Positions 12,437 to 25,564 of a stretch of 64,000 nucleotides of DNA are shown here, piece after piece. The notes under the pieces were generated by a model. It saw only the letters and a list, made by a program, of their open reading frames with translations. It had not been told where the DNA came from and did not search any database. The first letter of the stretch is position 1. Every line of letters starts with the position of its first letter. The stretch lies in NCBI GenBank assembly GCA_027886175.1, contig JAJNNQ010000024.1:3766001-3830000 (forward strand), read 5' to 3'. The DNA comes from Phylloscopus collybita. Taxonomy: Eukaryota; Chordata; Aves; Passeriformes; Phylloscopidae. The position numbers and the translations under genes were made by a program.

Positions 12437-14568
12437 CCTCACATCTTCTATTAAAGCAGGCAGCCTTCATGCCAGGCAGCACAGCACAGCAACACAACAA
12501 TGTATTAATACATTATTTTCTGAAGCAGATTGCCTTCAGTTTCACCGTGCAGAGTTGTCCTTAAAATGTGACTTTAGTAATTAACCAGGGCATGAGTGAC
12601 AAGAAAACCAACACCAGAATGAACAGGTTTAAGTTATTCCTGAACATTAATCAGCCATGCCTTTACTCAATTTCAGTAGTAGCTGATCAAGTAAACGTCA
12701 ATTTATGAGGTAAGAACCTGTTCCCCTGGATGCCTTTGAAAATTTTGATGGGTTGAAATTAATTGTGATTTGGTAGTACAAAGTGTGACAAGTTTAGGAA
12801 GAGGTAGGTTATAGGTTGTCTAAAATCAAAAAGGTGAGCATCACCTCAGATTATCACACAACTTCCTTGGATGAGTGAAAACAGCAGTAACTACAATTGT
12901 GGTGTTTAGATGCTTATCACAAAGGGTTTTGACGCAGAGACAGACATGAAATATAAGGTTTGCATGCAAAAAAAAAAAAATTACTGAGGGATGCAAGGAA
13001 GGTTTTAACCTCATTGAAGTGAGAATTTATTTCCTAAGCAGTCAAGTGGGAGAGAGAGCCCCTGGTGAAATAAAGCAGCACTCAAGCATTTACACAAGGG
13101 AAACAATCTGTACTTCAGGACAGAGAAAGTCACATTGTCTTGTCTCTGCAAGGACAGAGCTTGAAGGACTCAGGTATGAAAAATTAATTTTGCCTGTGCC
13201 CAAGCCTGCCTGTAGCTTTGTCCAGAACTTTGTCTCAGTTAAGCTGCCATCCCTGTTTAATGAAAACCTTGGTGTGGTGGAGCCATCATTTAAAAGCAGC
13301 AGGTTACTGTGTCTTTGCTCCAGCCACATGCAGAATTTTTAGATTTCGCCTCCCAGAGCATTCTGTTTGCTACAACCCAGAGTTTAGCCCATATCACTGA
13401 CACTTATCACCCCTGTCAGCAGATAATTGATTGGCTCTATGATTATATCTTTAATATGGCTCTTAGATAATCCCAGTATTCAGTACAATCTCAGGGTCAA
13501 GGGCATATCTGTGCTCTTCTTCTCCACAAGATGTGCAATGAACTTCTGAGACTCTTCTAAAAAACAAACATAAAATAGCTTCCTATAAAACCTGTGTAGG
13601 AAAGCTTTGAGCTACCACAGTCCCACTTTGGGTTTTCTTCCCCTTTCCTTTGTTTTCTGTGACCTTTTCTGAAGTCTTCCCAAATTCATTCTCGCTCCAC
13701 GCTCCTGACACCATGTGATGTTCATCACTTTCCTTAATGACCAAACAGAGATGAGAAGAATAGCAATGTGCTTAATGTTCAGCAGGAATTTATAACTACA
13801 CCATCAAGTCAGTCATGACCTTACAAATTTCCATCAGGAGCTCCCTGGGACTTGCAAAAGAATTCATATTCAAATACAATGTCTATTATGTTGTCTCCTT
13901 CAAATATTATGCTACCCTTGCTTGGCTGTTGAATTTTGCTGTTATTTAAGCAGCAAGTAAAAGACTACAAAGTTCAATATTGACTCAAAATAGAAGACAA
14001 AAGTGCTGGGGTTTGTGGATACAATTTAGTAACACCACAGCCTTCAAACACTACATCACAGCTGCATTATTTGGGTATGGCATTTCCCTGTGATAGAGAC
14101 TCTGAGTTGCTGCAGTCAAAGCAGAACATAAGTCAATATGATAAAGGCCTTCTCTTTTCTTTATGTCTGAGCAGAAGAATCTGGGACAAATCAGTGTAGT
14201 CCTGAGTCCATCAGAATCAGGAGACAGACAAAAGAACAGCTCATTTCAGTCACAGGACAGGGGATCTTCCACATCCCTCTTCCCATTTCAGCAGGACAGT
14301 TCCCCTAAATCAGTCAGACTTCACTTCCCAAACAGCAGCAATGAGTCCCATTGCCCTTCCCTTCTTCCCTTTAAAAATCCTATCAATATACTGCTCTAAA
14401 CAGCAGCCACCCTGTGTATGATGCTTGACAGGTTTATGACAGGTTTATTGAATTTGTGAATTAAATCAAGCTGCAAACAGAAAAGTTGTGATCTATGGAC
14501 AGATAAATGCACTCTCAACAGCTTATTGGTGTAATGAAAATGGAGCAACTCTGCCCTAAAAACAACTA

Positions 14569-14569
<1 letters not shown>
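12435..14569. other. Non-coding unique DNA
   Basis: There is no supportable gene and no recognised repeat family. A 13-base A run lies at 12968-12980. The part around 13395-13500 (TAATTGATTGG, repeated GATAA/TTATC cores) is mixed-composition sequence of the kind seen in conserved non-coding DNA, but nothing here proves it. Confidence 0.55.

Positions 14570-14610
<41 letters not shown>
14570..14610. repeat. Poly(A) tract, 41 bases
   Basis: An uninterrupted run of 41 A bases with short non-A flanks. No upstream retroposon body or target-site duplication is visible. Reading frames through it give poly-lysine and are not genes. Confidence 0.95.
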
Positions 14611-14613
<3 letters not shown>

Positions 14614-15078
14614 AAAGCAGGTACAGCTATATCAGGTCTCTTTTCTCTCTTCCTCCTTTCAATCTCTTAAATCATTTCACCTGCCCAAAAGCATAGCAGG
14701 CTGACCTGCAGTCCACCACTTCACCATTGCCTAATTGGTTTGTTTCAATATCCATCCTCCAGAGGAAGATCCCAGCTTATTTCAACCAATTTAACTGTCA
14801 TGTTGTGTGCTAGAGGGGCTGAACCCTTTTTGTCCTTTGCCCTGGGTGACCTTGTGCATATGGTTCAACTCGAAACCTTTTCCCTTTGAAGGCTTTCAGG
14901 GCACTTCCTTCATTAAAATGCATCAGGCCTCCTTCCTCCAAGGGAGCAGCTGCCTTTGTTTTGCTTGCCCTAGCTCAGAGTCATCATGAGCAAAACTTCT
15001 GCTTTCTCCACCAGCATCCAGCCAGAAGTGTTTCCTCTCTGTGCATCAGTCCAGAGGTGCAGGCAGGTGCTGTGAGCC

Positions 15079-15374
15079 CGTGGCAAAGGGACATCCCCCA
15101 ATGTCCCCCCGTGATAAGGGGGCTGCACGAGGCTGGGGTGTTTCTCCCTCTCCGCGTTGTATCTTCAGAGCGTTTCACGGTATTTGCTCAGGAAGAAATC
15201 CTGCTGTGAGTGATCTGCAATTAGGCATGGCTAGTTAAACACAGCTCCTTCCATGTGAGTGGAGTGGAAACTCCCCTGAGCCCATCCTGGCAGAGCAGAG
15301 ATTGTGAAATCCAATGCACGCTCCGACAGCGGCAGGCACGGTGCCCTCAGCTGAGCGCACGGCACGCGGTCACG
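15079..15374. other. Local CpG cluster
   Basis: I count 15 CpG dinucleotides in about 300 bases (two near 15079-15112, five at 15128-15180, eight at 15318-15374), in a window where CpG is otherwise rare. G+C is well above the neighbourhood. By rough estimate the observed/expected ratio is near the usual island threshold, but the length is only borderline. Overlapping open frames of 60-107 codons on both strands have no recognisable family. It could be a small CpG island of an unannotated transcript, an orphan island, or a GC-rich old repeat. Confidence 0.45.
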
Positions 15375-16404
15375 GTGACCAAAATGTGGCACCAGGGACC
15401 TGCCAGGCTCACTGCAGCACTATTGCCTGTCTGCCAGAGGAACTGACTGTCCTCAGGTACCTGTGACAGCCTCTGCCAGGCCTGACCCAGCCTTCAAACG
15501 ACAAGATTTTATTCCAGCTCTCCAGAGCCCTGAGTGAGGGCTGGTGAAATGCACCCCAGGAGCTTTCCAGCATCCTCTTAGACTGGAGACAACGGGGCTC
15601 TCCTGATATCCAGACTTATTCACTAAGAGCTATTAACAACTCCTCTTTATTCTACTAAGATGAAAAGTAGGTATTTTTGCCAGGTTCAAAAAAATAAAGC
15701 ATACTCCAAACACCACTCCTCCATCACCTATCTCCCCGTCCCATATCAATTAACCTTTTAGACTTAGCTTTTCAAATTTAACATCTTTCTGACATGTTGG
15801 GGAGCTCCTTATTGAAATTTTAGGCATTCTCACCTCAAACATGTGTCCTGTTACCTGTTTATCCTTAGATAGTTTTCAACAGTAGAGAAAGTTTCCCTTG
15901 AAACTACTATTCAACTACAACTTAAATTAAAATACCTGTTCCTAGTGTTCTGCAATAAAATTAGGTGTGTGTGGTCTGTAGGCTCCTACAGACTTCTATC
16001 AGTTATTTTTGTTACAAATATACATGAGACAAAACTGATTCCCTATTATCAGGCAAAAGGACACCCATCTTCCTCACAGAGAGTGGCACTCTGTGTCCTT
16101 TGGATGCTCTGTTTGCCATGATAGTGTACTCCTGCCTCAGGCATTTTCCCTTCCTGTCCCAAGCAATTTTAACAGGATAACATGAAGTTTATAAATGTCT
16201 TCTGTCATAATAACCCATGATTACACATTTATTTTAGTCACAGGACATAAAAAGTCCCCAAAACAATAAAACCTTTTCCTCACCAATCTGTACAGCCTAA
16301 AATTTTGCAACATAAACAAAAAAACAAAGTTCAGAAAGTGTTGTCTTTGCTGGGTGACATTTAGTGCTGGGGAACCCCTTTGGGGTATCCCATTATCCCA
16401 TCAA

Positions 16405-16480
16405 ATTTCTACATATTTTATATATATTTTATATATTACATTACATACAATATTTCTATTTCTATTATATATTTCTCTAT
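16405..16480. repeat. AT-rich low-complexity patch
   Basis: Repeated TATATTTTATATAT and TATTTCTAT-type strings with almost no G. This is simple-sequence DNA; the hydrophobic peptide it would encode is an artefact of composition. Confidence 0.75.
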
Positions 16481-19433
16481 ATCATTATTCTGCTGCAATA
16501 AAACTCCCTAATTCATATACTCCAGCCTCTCAAGAGAAAATGCACTGTATTATACAAAGGACTCATCTAGCAAAAAAATTGACAGTGAACACAAACATTC
16601 CTTCTCAAATAGTTCTCTCCAGAATCCTCTCTATGAATTCAATCTAGAAGTAAAGAAGACAATTCTAACTTAGTGCCCTTTTTCATGACAGGCATAATTT
16701 AGAATTGTTATCGAGAGACCTGATATTTCATTAATGGTTTTTAATGAGGTTTTTTAAACTGCAGTATCATTATATAGGAAGATTTTATGGAAGATAATCA
16801 GGTAATAAATATAGCACCCCATTATTTCATCTCTACAGAAAAGTAGTCTGGTCATTTTGGCAAATGGGTTCTTTTTAGGAAATTTCTGGTGCCCATAAAG
16901 TTGCTTAAAAAAATCCAAGAAGAAGAAAATTATTTCATTAAAAGAAACAAGAACAAGACAATCCTATTGTTTTCTAGGGTATCCTCTTGCAGGCTTTACT
17001 TTGCAGTGTGTGTGTGTCAACGATTTAAATGTGAAGCTGGCTACTCACACTGTGTGACTTCCACTGAGGATTCACGAGAAGGAGGATGGGAGATCACTGA
17101 GCAGCAGTCAATGCCTAAAAGGCAGGTTACAGTGAGGCACTGCATGGAATTTTTTTCTGTACCATTAGAGCTATCCAGTCAAAAAGCAGCAGAAAGGAAC
17201 CAAAGGAACCAAAAAGTTCACGGTGCTTCAAAAGTTTCTCAGCGGTGCAAATGCATCTTCACAGTAACCACAGAGCAAGTGAAAGGTGAGAAGTGGCTCA
17301 GTGGGGTGCAGAGGGAAGGCTGTAGGGGAAAGGGTGCTAGGAAGCTGAGAATAGGGGTTTCCCCATTCCCTCATCCTCCAGAGGTTTTGCTGCTTTCATG
17401 GACCACAGCAGCCTTTCCAACTTCCTCCTCAAGGATTCAGTGCAGCTGCTTCTACCTCCTCCTCACCTTCCAAATTCCCCTGGCCTGGTTATGGAAAAAT
17501 CTGGGAAAAGGGATCACCTAATCAAGTTCTGACACTTTGAATGATGCTGACTTAAAAGCATCCAGCAAGATAATCTTTATCATGTTCCTGAAGGAAAAAA
17601 GTTTCTAGATTTTAGCATCAAATAACACAGAACACATTTTGAGTTGTAGATGACATAAAAAAGTTACAAAGACATATCTGGAACCATGGTTTTAATTTTT
17701 TTCCATAAAGTTTTAATTTAAACTATCACATTTGTCCTATTTCTAACATAAGGAGTGTCCAAAATGCCCAATTTTTTATCTCATTTCACTTCAAGCACTC
17801 TTCAGAGACACTGGAGAAAGGATACAAGGACGACAGATTAAAAGAACCTAGGTCCTCCCTTAGGTCCTGCCAAAATATTTGTGAACATCCACTGATTCAA
17901 GCTTAGAAAGGTGTAATTTTAAGATGTTCAAAACTGATTAAGTTCCACTGTTCCACCTTCAAACAGCTTCAAGCAATTTTCATTGTATTTCTCATGTTAT
18001 CAGCAGTTTCCATCAATGAGTATCATCCACTTTGCACGTTTTAATTGAGCTTCAACACACATTTGAGGAGAGTGAGCTTCATTATTCTCCCAGAGCAAGC
18101 AGGAAAACTGAAGTACAAGCACCAATTTGGCCATTTCCTGCCCAGCCCTGGAGTCCTCCTGGGGCTGTGCCAAGCAGCACTGACAGCCAGGAGATGCAGC
18201 TGACTTCTCTACCTGTTGGCACTGGGAAATGCTTAGCACTCTCAGAGAGAGCATAAAAATCCTACTTCTATCATTCCAGAAGTTTTTGTAACTCTTCCAA
18301 ACCAGGGGACAGGACTGCAATTAGGTATGAAACTCCTGAAGGGGAAAAGAAAACGCAAACCCCAGTAGCAGCATATTAAATTTTGTGGGTAAAGAAATTT
18401 GAATTTAGGCAAGTGTGACTGAACCACCATGCACATGTCACATTATCACCTAACTCCTTCCACAAAGTCTGCTTTTACAGTTATTTTTTTCTATCACTGA
18501 GCAGCAGTTCTACAGCGTGCTTGACTTCATGGCCCTGCAAACAAATTGAGTTTCTGCACCTTAACAGCGAAGTGGTGTTGATCCAGTGATGTATTACTGA
18601 AAATGTGCAGCCTGCTGAGGGAGCCAACAGGGGAACCTGTGCTTCTTAAGTTAGAGTTTTTTCAGCTTGTAAAGATTGGCAGTATTGACACCTTATAACT
18701 GAGGGTAGGCTTGGTGTATTTTACTAATAAAATGAATGTTACTTTCAGAATGAATGCCGTGGTGGCAGGCTGAGCCTGAGGCATCCAGTCACCTTCTCCT
18801 GTGCCCTACATTCATTCCCTCCCTTAATTAACTGCAGAGATTTGGTAACACTGCAGATTTGAGGGTTTGTTTTAGGTATTTCCATCACTGATATGCATTT
18901 ACAAAATGGCTCCCTTAGGAAATAAACAGAAAGGAATTGATAAATACAATACAAAACCAAATACATTAAAACAGTCTGAACTTTTTATAAGTCAGGAAGC
19001 ACGCAAGTTTCAAGTCAGTCACTTCATAACTGAACAATAATTAGTGCCCTTCAAAAATTTTCCTTGTCAGGGAACCCCAAAATGTTGTTTAATTCACCTG
19101 GACTTACAGCTATCCAATATACACATTTATTAGAAAGTTTTGGAAAACCACTGGCTGGTCAAGGAACATAATCAACAAGAGAACTGTCCCATCCTTCCCA
19201 TCTGGAAAGCAGCATGTCCTTGTGCCTTAGAGAAGCACTTGCTGAGGCACCAAAAAATAAAAGCTTCAGAGCATGTTCCCGTTGCTACAAAAATAATTTA
19301 ATTTTAGCTCCTTTTTTTTTACTGCCCCTCTCCATCTTCCATGGTAGTCCACGGGCTAGAACAGGGTGAGGGCGAGGTGTTGCATGAAATTGTTTGGGTG
19401 TTTTGGGCACAGATGGTTTATCTTGCTCTCATT

Positions 19434-19467
19434 CATAAACAAATGGTCATAAACAAGTGGTCATAAC
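19434..19467. repeat. 14-bp tandem repeat, about 2.4 copies
   Basis: CATAAACAAATGGT is followed directly by CATAAACAAGTGGT and then CATAAC, a near-perfect tandem with one A/G difference. Each unit contains a forkhead-like ATAAACA core. The arrangement is short enough to be simple slippage. Confidence 0.8.
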
Positions 19468-21012
19468 TTTTTCCCAGGCTGGGAATAGGTATAGGTGGGG
19501 TGATTTCCTTCTTTCCTCAGAAACCCAAAGCATGGGGAGTGTCCACAAGGCTTATCTGGGCCTCCTCTTACTCCCTAGACCCCTAGTGGGGTCTGCCAGA
19601 CACTCAGAAGATAAGTCTTCCAAAATCCAGAATATTTAATTTGGATTTGTACACCATATGTCTTACAAATTTATAAATACATTGTTTGTGGGAATCAAAA
19701 GATGTAATGCCTTTTGAGGCCTCAAATGTAATCAAAAAGTTCTGAAATGCCCTTCCTCTCTCTGTCACTGGAAGCAAAGCAAAGAGTTTTGTCCAGCCTT
19801 CTTCTGCAAGACATTCTGCGCTGAAAAAAGGGATGAGGGTGTGGAATAATCCAGAGAGATGGATCTTAATTTAAATGTAAACAATGGAAGCACATATATT
19901 ATACATACACCTACTTAGAGCGAGAATGAAAACCCATTTGTAAAACCCAAATCCAGCTTGTCAGATCAAGATGGAGCAGCCCTTTCAAATCACTCTTGTC
20001 TCCCAGACAGCATGACAGGGTGACAGGAGGAAACGATTCCTGCAGTCTGACTACAGAAATAATGAATAATCTGCTCCAAGTTGGGGTTTTTGCATTATTT
20101 ATACTCAATACACTGTCTTTGTAAGGATGATTAGTGCACCATCTGCCTGGACCACAAACAGGCATAAAGGAGACAACCTCCTGATTAAAATCTCATTTCT
20201 TTCAAACAGAGAATATGAACCCACTATTCTTTCTGGACATGGAGACTTCCAGTCTCCTAATTAATCTACATCAGTCATTAGATATAGATAGCCTGGCCAG
20301 ACCTCAAGTTATTTAAACGCATCACTGAGCTAAAATATAATGCAGCCAAGCCACAAATATGAAGTTCCTTATCCTCTGCAACACTGGGAGCAAGATTCCG
20401 TGTCTCATTAGGGCAGAGCATCAGAATTAATCAGGAGCTCTGAAGCAAGTTTCTAATTTGTATCATCACAAGCCTCTGACTAATCCTGGGATTCATCTGC
20501 TAAATGGGAATGTCTGCCTCAGAGCTGGCCACCCCAGCTTCTTCAGCAGAGACCTCTTCAACAGAAACTCAACAGCATCTCAGGGGCAATTTGTCAAACA
20601 TTAAGATTAAAAGGGACACAAAGGAGTTGCTGCCTAAACAGGACTACCTCTCTCAAGAGAATACAAAGGAACTAGGAGTGATCCCTCTAAAAATAACCAT
20701 ACATGCTTTTGAGGCTTAAATTAGATTAATTTCACAATACCATTGCACAGGCTGAGGTTACAGGAAATTCATGATTTCTATTAGATCTATAATGAATACT
20801 AAAAAGCACAGAAGTTCATAAAATTTAATTCACGGTTTTCAGTTGTAATTAATAACTATATCCTTGTCCTTACCCATTCATTACTTTCTGTCTCCATTTT
20901 GTATCTTCATTCTGCTCTGCTCCAACATTTACAAGTGCTTGAGTTCAAATCATCATGCCAAAAGTGTCCATCCAGCCCAGGATCAGAGTATTTGATGCAA
21001 TAGCCCATAAAA

Positions 21013-21039
21013 TACACACACACACAAACACACACACTC
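21013..21039. repeat. (AC)n microsatellite, interrupted
   Basis: Alternating AC dinucleotides broken by an AAAC interruption, followed by a short TCATCATCAT stretch. This is an ordinary short dinucleotide repeat. Confidence 0.85.
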
Positions 21040-23255
21040 ATCATCATCTTTATTTTTGCAGCTCAAATTAAAGGCAATTTTTTTGTCCAAAAACTTGTGT
21101 GAGAACCACTTTGACATTTTCTGTCCTGAAAAAACCCACACATTTGTCATTCTTGTGTTCATAAGCTAGCAAAAATACAAAACCACTGTATAGATCAAGG
21201 TAACAAATGAAAACAGTCTTTACGGGAAATGTAGAAATAATATATTTCCTTAGGGATCTCCAAAGCATTTGACAAACACTTATTACCTTTCAGATTCTCC
21301 CTGTGGGTGAGCTTTATTTGCAGAGTACTTTACAAACTGATCATCCAAGGCATAAAATCTCTCAGAGTTTAAGAACCCATGTGCTGAGACTTGTCTACTA
21401 TTGAAAGCCTTCTTCAGCTGTCAATAAGAGAAAGCCTAATAAATTTATAGACTTATAGACTAACTTATGTTAGAATAACCTCTGGCTGCATTTATTCCTA
21501 AGCCTTTCCTCCTCTCATGGATTTTGTCCAAACTATTCTGTGTTTTTGTTACACACTTCCTTGCTGCTTTGCACATTAAGTTCTCATTAAAAGAATTTTA
21601 AGCATTAATATTTTTCCAGGCAAAATACACAGTTGACATAAGTGCAAATTATAACAGTTTTTAATGCTGGCACTCAAGAGAATTTCTGAAGCCATCACGG
21701 TGAATTACACAACAATATAACATTTATAAAACAATAATATAAAAACCTTCCTTTCCTTCCCCTCTCTCAAGCATTAGGACATGCAGCTCTGGTTAACATG
21801 CACACTGGCACTCAGAGACCAAGGTGATGCTGGAGGAAGTGGGAGCATGAATAAAGAAAGAGAAAATTGCCTGTTTCACAGAGAAAGAATGAAATCCTAT
21901 ACTTGCTTTCATTTCTAACTCAAAACAAAACCATGCTGATAAAAGAACCTTGAATTTACAGCAGAACAGAACACAAAATGGCTTGAGGTGCTGTGTTGAT
22001 TTTCTTTTTCTCCCCAGAGGAGCAACATGAGCACAGGGTATCACAGTGGCTGCTTAGAACATTATTAACAGCAGAAACCCTGCCCGTGGAATTGTGGAAT
22101 AATGATTGAAAAAGAAATTGTGGTTTCATCAACTGAACGATTCAGCACATTCTGGCAGGCAAATGCAGGCACATTTGGCTAAGACTTGTGGACAGAAATC
22201 AGTATCATCACACAGAATATGTTTTATTTAATTGCTGACTTGCTGTGAAACCTTTGGCATGTCAGTTAATATCCATGTTGCTCCCTTCCCATCCTTCCCT
22301 AGCTAAGAATGTAAAGAGCAAATGCTTCCTGCAGAGGAAGGACCTAAAGCAACAAAATGGACCCTTATCTTAACTCAAATCTATATGATCTACTAAAAGA
22401 AAAATCAGCAATACAGTTGTCATTTTTTATCACTGGATAGTTATCTTTAGACCTAATTAGAGAAGCTTTAATAGGACTAGTCTAAAAGAAATACAATTTC
22501 TATTGCATTTTTATTTTCTATTTCTCCTATATTTTATAATAAAATTGAAAACTGTACTCAGTGTCAAGCTCCCAAGTCTCATCTCTCAAAACAGTATTTT
22601 TAATTTATAAAATTCCCTTTATGCAAGGGAAATACTGTAAAAATTACTCTCCTCCATCCTTAAGAAAATTATTGTAGAATTTGCCTTTCTGAAGAATATT
22701 TTACAGCTTTTAATTTCCTAGTTGAAAGAAGTTCTCGAAATACCTTGAATATTTAGAAGTTTCCACCCTTTATGCACCTTCAGCTACATTTTTGGCCAGA
22801 TCTACACTTTCCACCACTGGCTATTTGCCTGCATCTGCAAAGCAACCTTTTCTCATTCCACTTTAAAAAATACTGTAGCATCTGATAATGCAGTCTATAT
22901 AGTCCTCTCAGGAAAGGAAAAAGGCTTTTGCAAATCAAAAAGCTGCAGTATAAATTCCATCACATCATATTGCATACATAAATAAGATGAAGAAACCTAA
23001 TCCGGAGTCAAGAAAAATTCTATTATACCATCCACATTTTTTTTGGATGCACACAAAATAATACCAGAGCTGTAACTTCTTTTTCCTGCTCACAAAGCTA
23101 CAGGTGTTAGGCTCCTTTCTAGAAACAAGGATATTTAAAGCATTTACTTCCTCTGTTTATGAATTTGGATAATGTGGAGAGAAAACTACTGTTTAGAAAG
23201 GACAGCTTCTTCCAAATGTCAGCAATATATTTATGATATATTTATGTTCTTTATT

Positions 23256-23305
23256 AGAGAGATCCTTAAGGTCCCTTCTGACACAGTCCATTCCATGATT
23301 CTATT
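23256..23305 (+). mobile_element. CR1 LINE fragment, extreme 3' end
   Basis: The string GATCCTTAAGGTCCCTTCTG, followed by a degenerate ACACAGTCCATTCCATGATTC-type end, matches the familiar 3' terminus of avian CR1 elements (...AAGGTCCCTTCCAACCC...ATTCTATGATTCTATG). Only about 50 bases remain recognisable, so this is a severely 5'-truncated copy with no coding capacity. Elements of this kind integrate 5'-truncated as a rule. Divergence from the canonical end suggests an old insertion. Confidence 0.75.
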
Positions 23306-25136
23306 AAATCAGACCAATTTGAGCTTTAATTTTACCCGCAATAATGAGAATTCAAGTGAAGCAAATGAAAGCAGTCAATACACAAACCACACAACCATTG
23401 TGAATTGTGAAACAGCACCAAAGAACTTCAATTTAAGACAATTACACATGCACTTTGCATTTCACAATCTGGAAATAAAAATCAAGATGTCTAAGTCCTT
23501 AACTACTATTTCAATTGTAAACCTGAGCTCTCTTACAAAACAAGAGATAGACAACAGAAAATAAGTTTTTATTTGTACAATATGAAGTATTGGAGTTTTT
23601 ATTTGTACTATATAAGCAATTAAACCCCAAGTATTAGATGTATTTCAAGGATTCCAATATACCAGTGAAAACTGTGTCCATAGCTGGGGGCTCCAAAGTT
23701 TTATGAATATTTCTGAAGCACTTTGTGTCATCTTATGAATTACTACTCAAGTCAAATAAAATATAATCTTATTAAATAAACAGCCTGTCCTGGAGTCAGA
23801 TACATCAGCTCCCAAGAGAAAGAACAGCAGTCACTAAATAATAATAACCAATGCAAAGATAAACTCAACATTCTCTGCTTGGGCAGCATTAAGAGTAAAA
23901 TTTTGTTTCACTTCTCTGTTTCCAGTCTCACTTGGAAGTTGATTCTCTGCTCACACTAGGACAGTGCAATGTAACATTTGAGGTGCTGGACAGCTTGTCC
24001 TTATTAGTGTTCCATTTTAGCAGACAAGATTTATTTGCCACAGAGGATAAACCATTCTTCCATTGAGTCTTCCCAAAAAACAACTCTGATCTGACCTACC
24101 AGGATTTTTGTCACATACCAGTGTTCTATGGAAAAGAACCTTCAGCAAATTTGGGGCACAACCCTCTTTCCATTCCATGTACAGACTCACTAGCACAGTG
24201 ACACACCAATTTTGATGGGAACACATCATTATAACAGAACAAACAAGTTTTAACACTATCATCATTCCAACATTTCTCTAAGAAAATAAAATTTTCAAAC
24301 ACAGCATTAGAAGAACTGATGGTAGAGGTATGCAGAAAATAATATTTTTAGCTAAAAAAATCCATCCCCCTTTGTGAACAATAAGCTATTGTTCAGTGCA
24401 GCACAGGTGATGCTTTAACCAGGTTATGGACACATAAATCTTGAAAGAAAATTAAAAAAACCTCTACACACTTCAGTTACTTTGAGAAGCCAAAGGGAGG
24501 AGAGAGAACACCAGCAAGCTGAAACAATTCCCCCCGACCTCTCTCAACAAGAGAAATTTGTTCTTCAACTGGTTTAATCAAAATGTCCTATCATTTCCCT
24601 GAAGAGCTCTCTCTTGCTGCTTCAGCAGAATTTCCATTCTCCCTTTGCCCTTCAACATGATGCTGTCTCACAGGAGACCATGGCCACTTCTGCACTTTAT
24701 CACCATCAAAATCCCCAGAAGGTTTGTTTTCCAGACCTTTGAAGGTTTTCCTGTCGGTTAAATTAGAAAATGATGCAGCACTATAATCCTCAAGTATATT
24801 TTAAGCTCACAGAAAGCACAGACCCCAAGTGAGTGGCTCCTTCTCCAGAGGAGTAAGGACTTCCTGAATTAAATAAAACTTAGCAGGCTGGTAAGAATCT
24901 GCAGGATTTGAGAAACTTCTGGAGTTTTAACACATAACTACATACTGAAAAAAACAAAGATTAAACTCATTACATTAAAAAAAAATCACTAACAGCAGAA
25001 TCATCAAGACAACATACAAAGACAGCAAATATTTTTCATCTGAGTGAAACTCAGTGAAAGGCAATATGAAAAGTTTTCATTATCTGTAAATGGGTGATCT
25101 CATATTTTTATTCAACATTTCTATAAATTGATGAAT
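23306..25136. other. Non-coding unique DNA
   Basis: AT-rich sequence with no supportable gene; the only local structure seen is a 30-bp tandem repeat at 23564-23615. A 130-codon open frame ends at 23564 and runs through the CR1 fragment, so it is a chance frame. Confidence 0.6.
23564..23615. repeat. 30-bp tandem repeat, two partial copies
   Basis: AGTTTTTATTTGTACAATAT at 23564 recurs at 23594 as AGTTTTTATTTGTACTATAT, with a 10-base GAAGTATTGG spacer. One substitution separates the copies, consistent with a small local duplication. Confidence 0.8.
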
Positions 25137-25564
25137 ATCTGTCATAAGGACAAAATGTGCAACTACATTTTTTTTCCTGATTATCCATGTGAAATCTTGT
25201 ATAAACCTGCAACACATCTGATGCTTTGCCCACTTCATCAAAGGAACACCCATAGAATTCAAATTTATCTCATGTAATGTGGGGCACATAAAAAAGTCCT
25301 GAAGCAATCAAGCACCCATTTGTAATGATTTGTATTTTTATTATTTTTGGAGATTGTGTTTCCTGTAAATATCTCATTGCAGATTTACAAATCTGTTACA
25401 ACAGCAGAGAGCCTCTAAAAGCAGGCAGCATGGAAATTCGGAAACACAGAAAATAGGATTAAAGATAGCACAACTTTTAGAACTCCTTTTCTGGGCCCTG
25501 AAGTTTTTTAGCATATAAACAAATGCATATTTTCAAGGGAACAGGTATCAAAAATAACTTTTAC
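25137..25564. repeat. Tandem segmental duplication, copy 1 (428 bp)
   Basis: This is the left copy of a head-to-tail direct duplication whose second copy starts at the very next base. Both copies begin ATCTGTCATAAGGA and end in AAAAATAACTTTYAC. By eye the copies differ at roughly 14 substitutions and two single-base indels (one in a T run, one in an A run), about 96-97% identity. The unit shows no repeat-family signature or coding frame shared by both copies, so it looks like unique DNA duplicated once, probably by unequal exchange or replication slippage. Confidence 0.95.

Larger units (their letters stand above)
15600..23255. other. Non-coding unique DNA, AT-rich
   Basis: No supportable gene. 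It contains an AT-rich patch at 16405-16480, the longest open frame of the window at 16889-17521 (rejected as coding), a short 14-bp tandem repeat near 19.44 kb and a CA-rich microsatellite near 21.02 kb. The interval 20190-20480 has mixed composition with several TAATTA/TAATC cores and could be conserved non-coding DNA. Confidence 0.6.

Noticed and set aside
16889..17521. Longest open frame in the window, 210 codons on the + strand
   Set aside because: Runs of this length are expected occasionally in 64 kb over six frames. Composition is mixed with no recognisable domain, and no splice or start context stands out.
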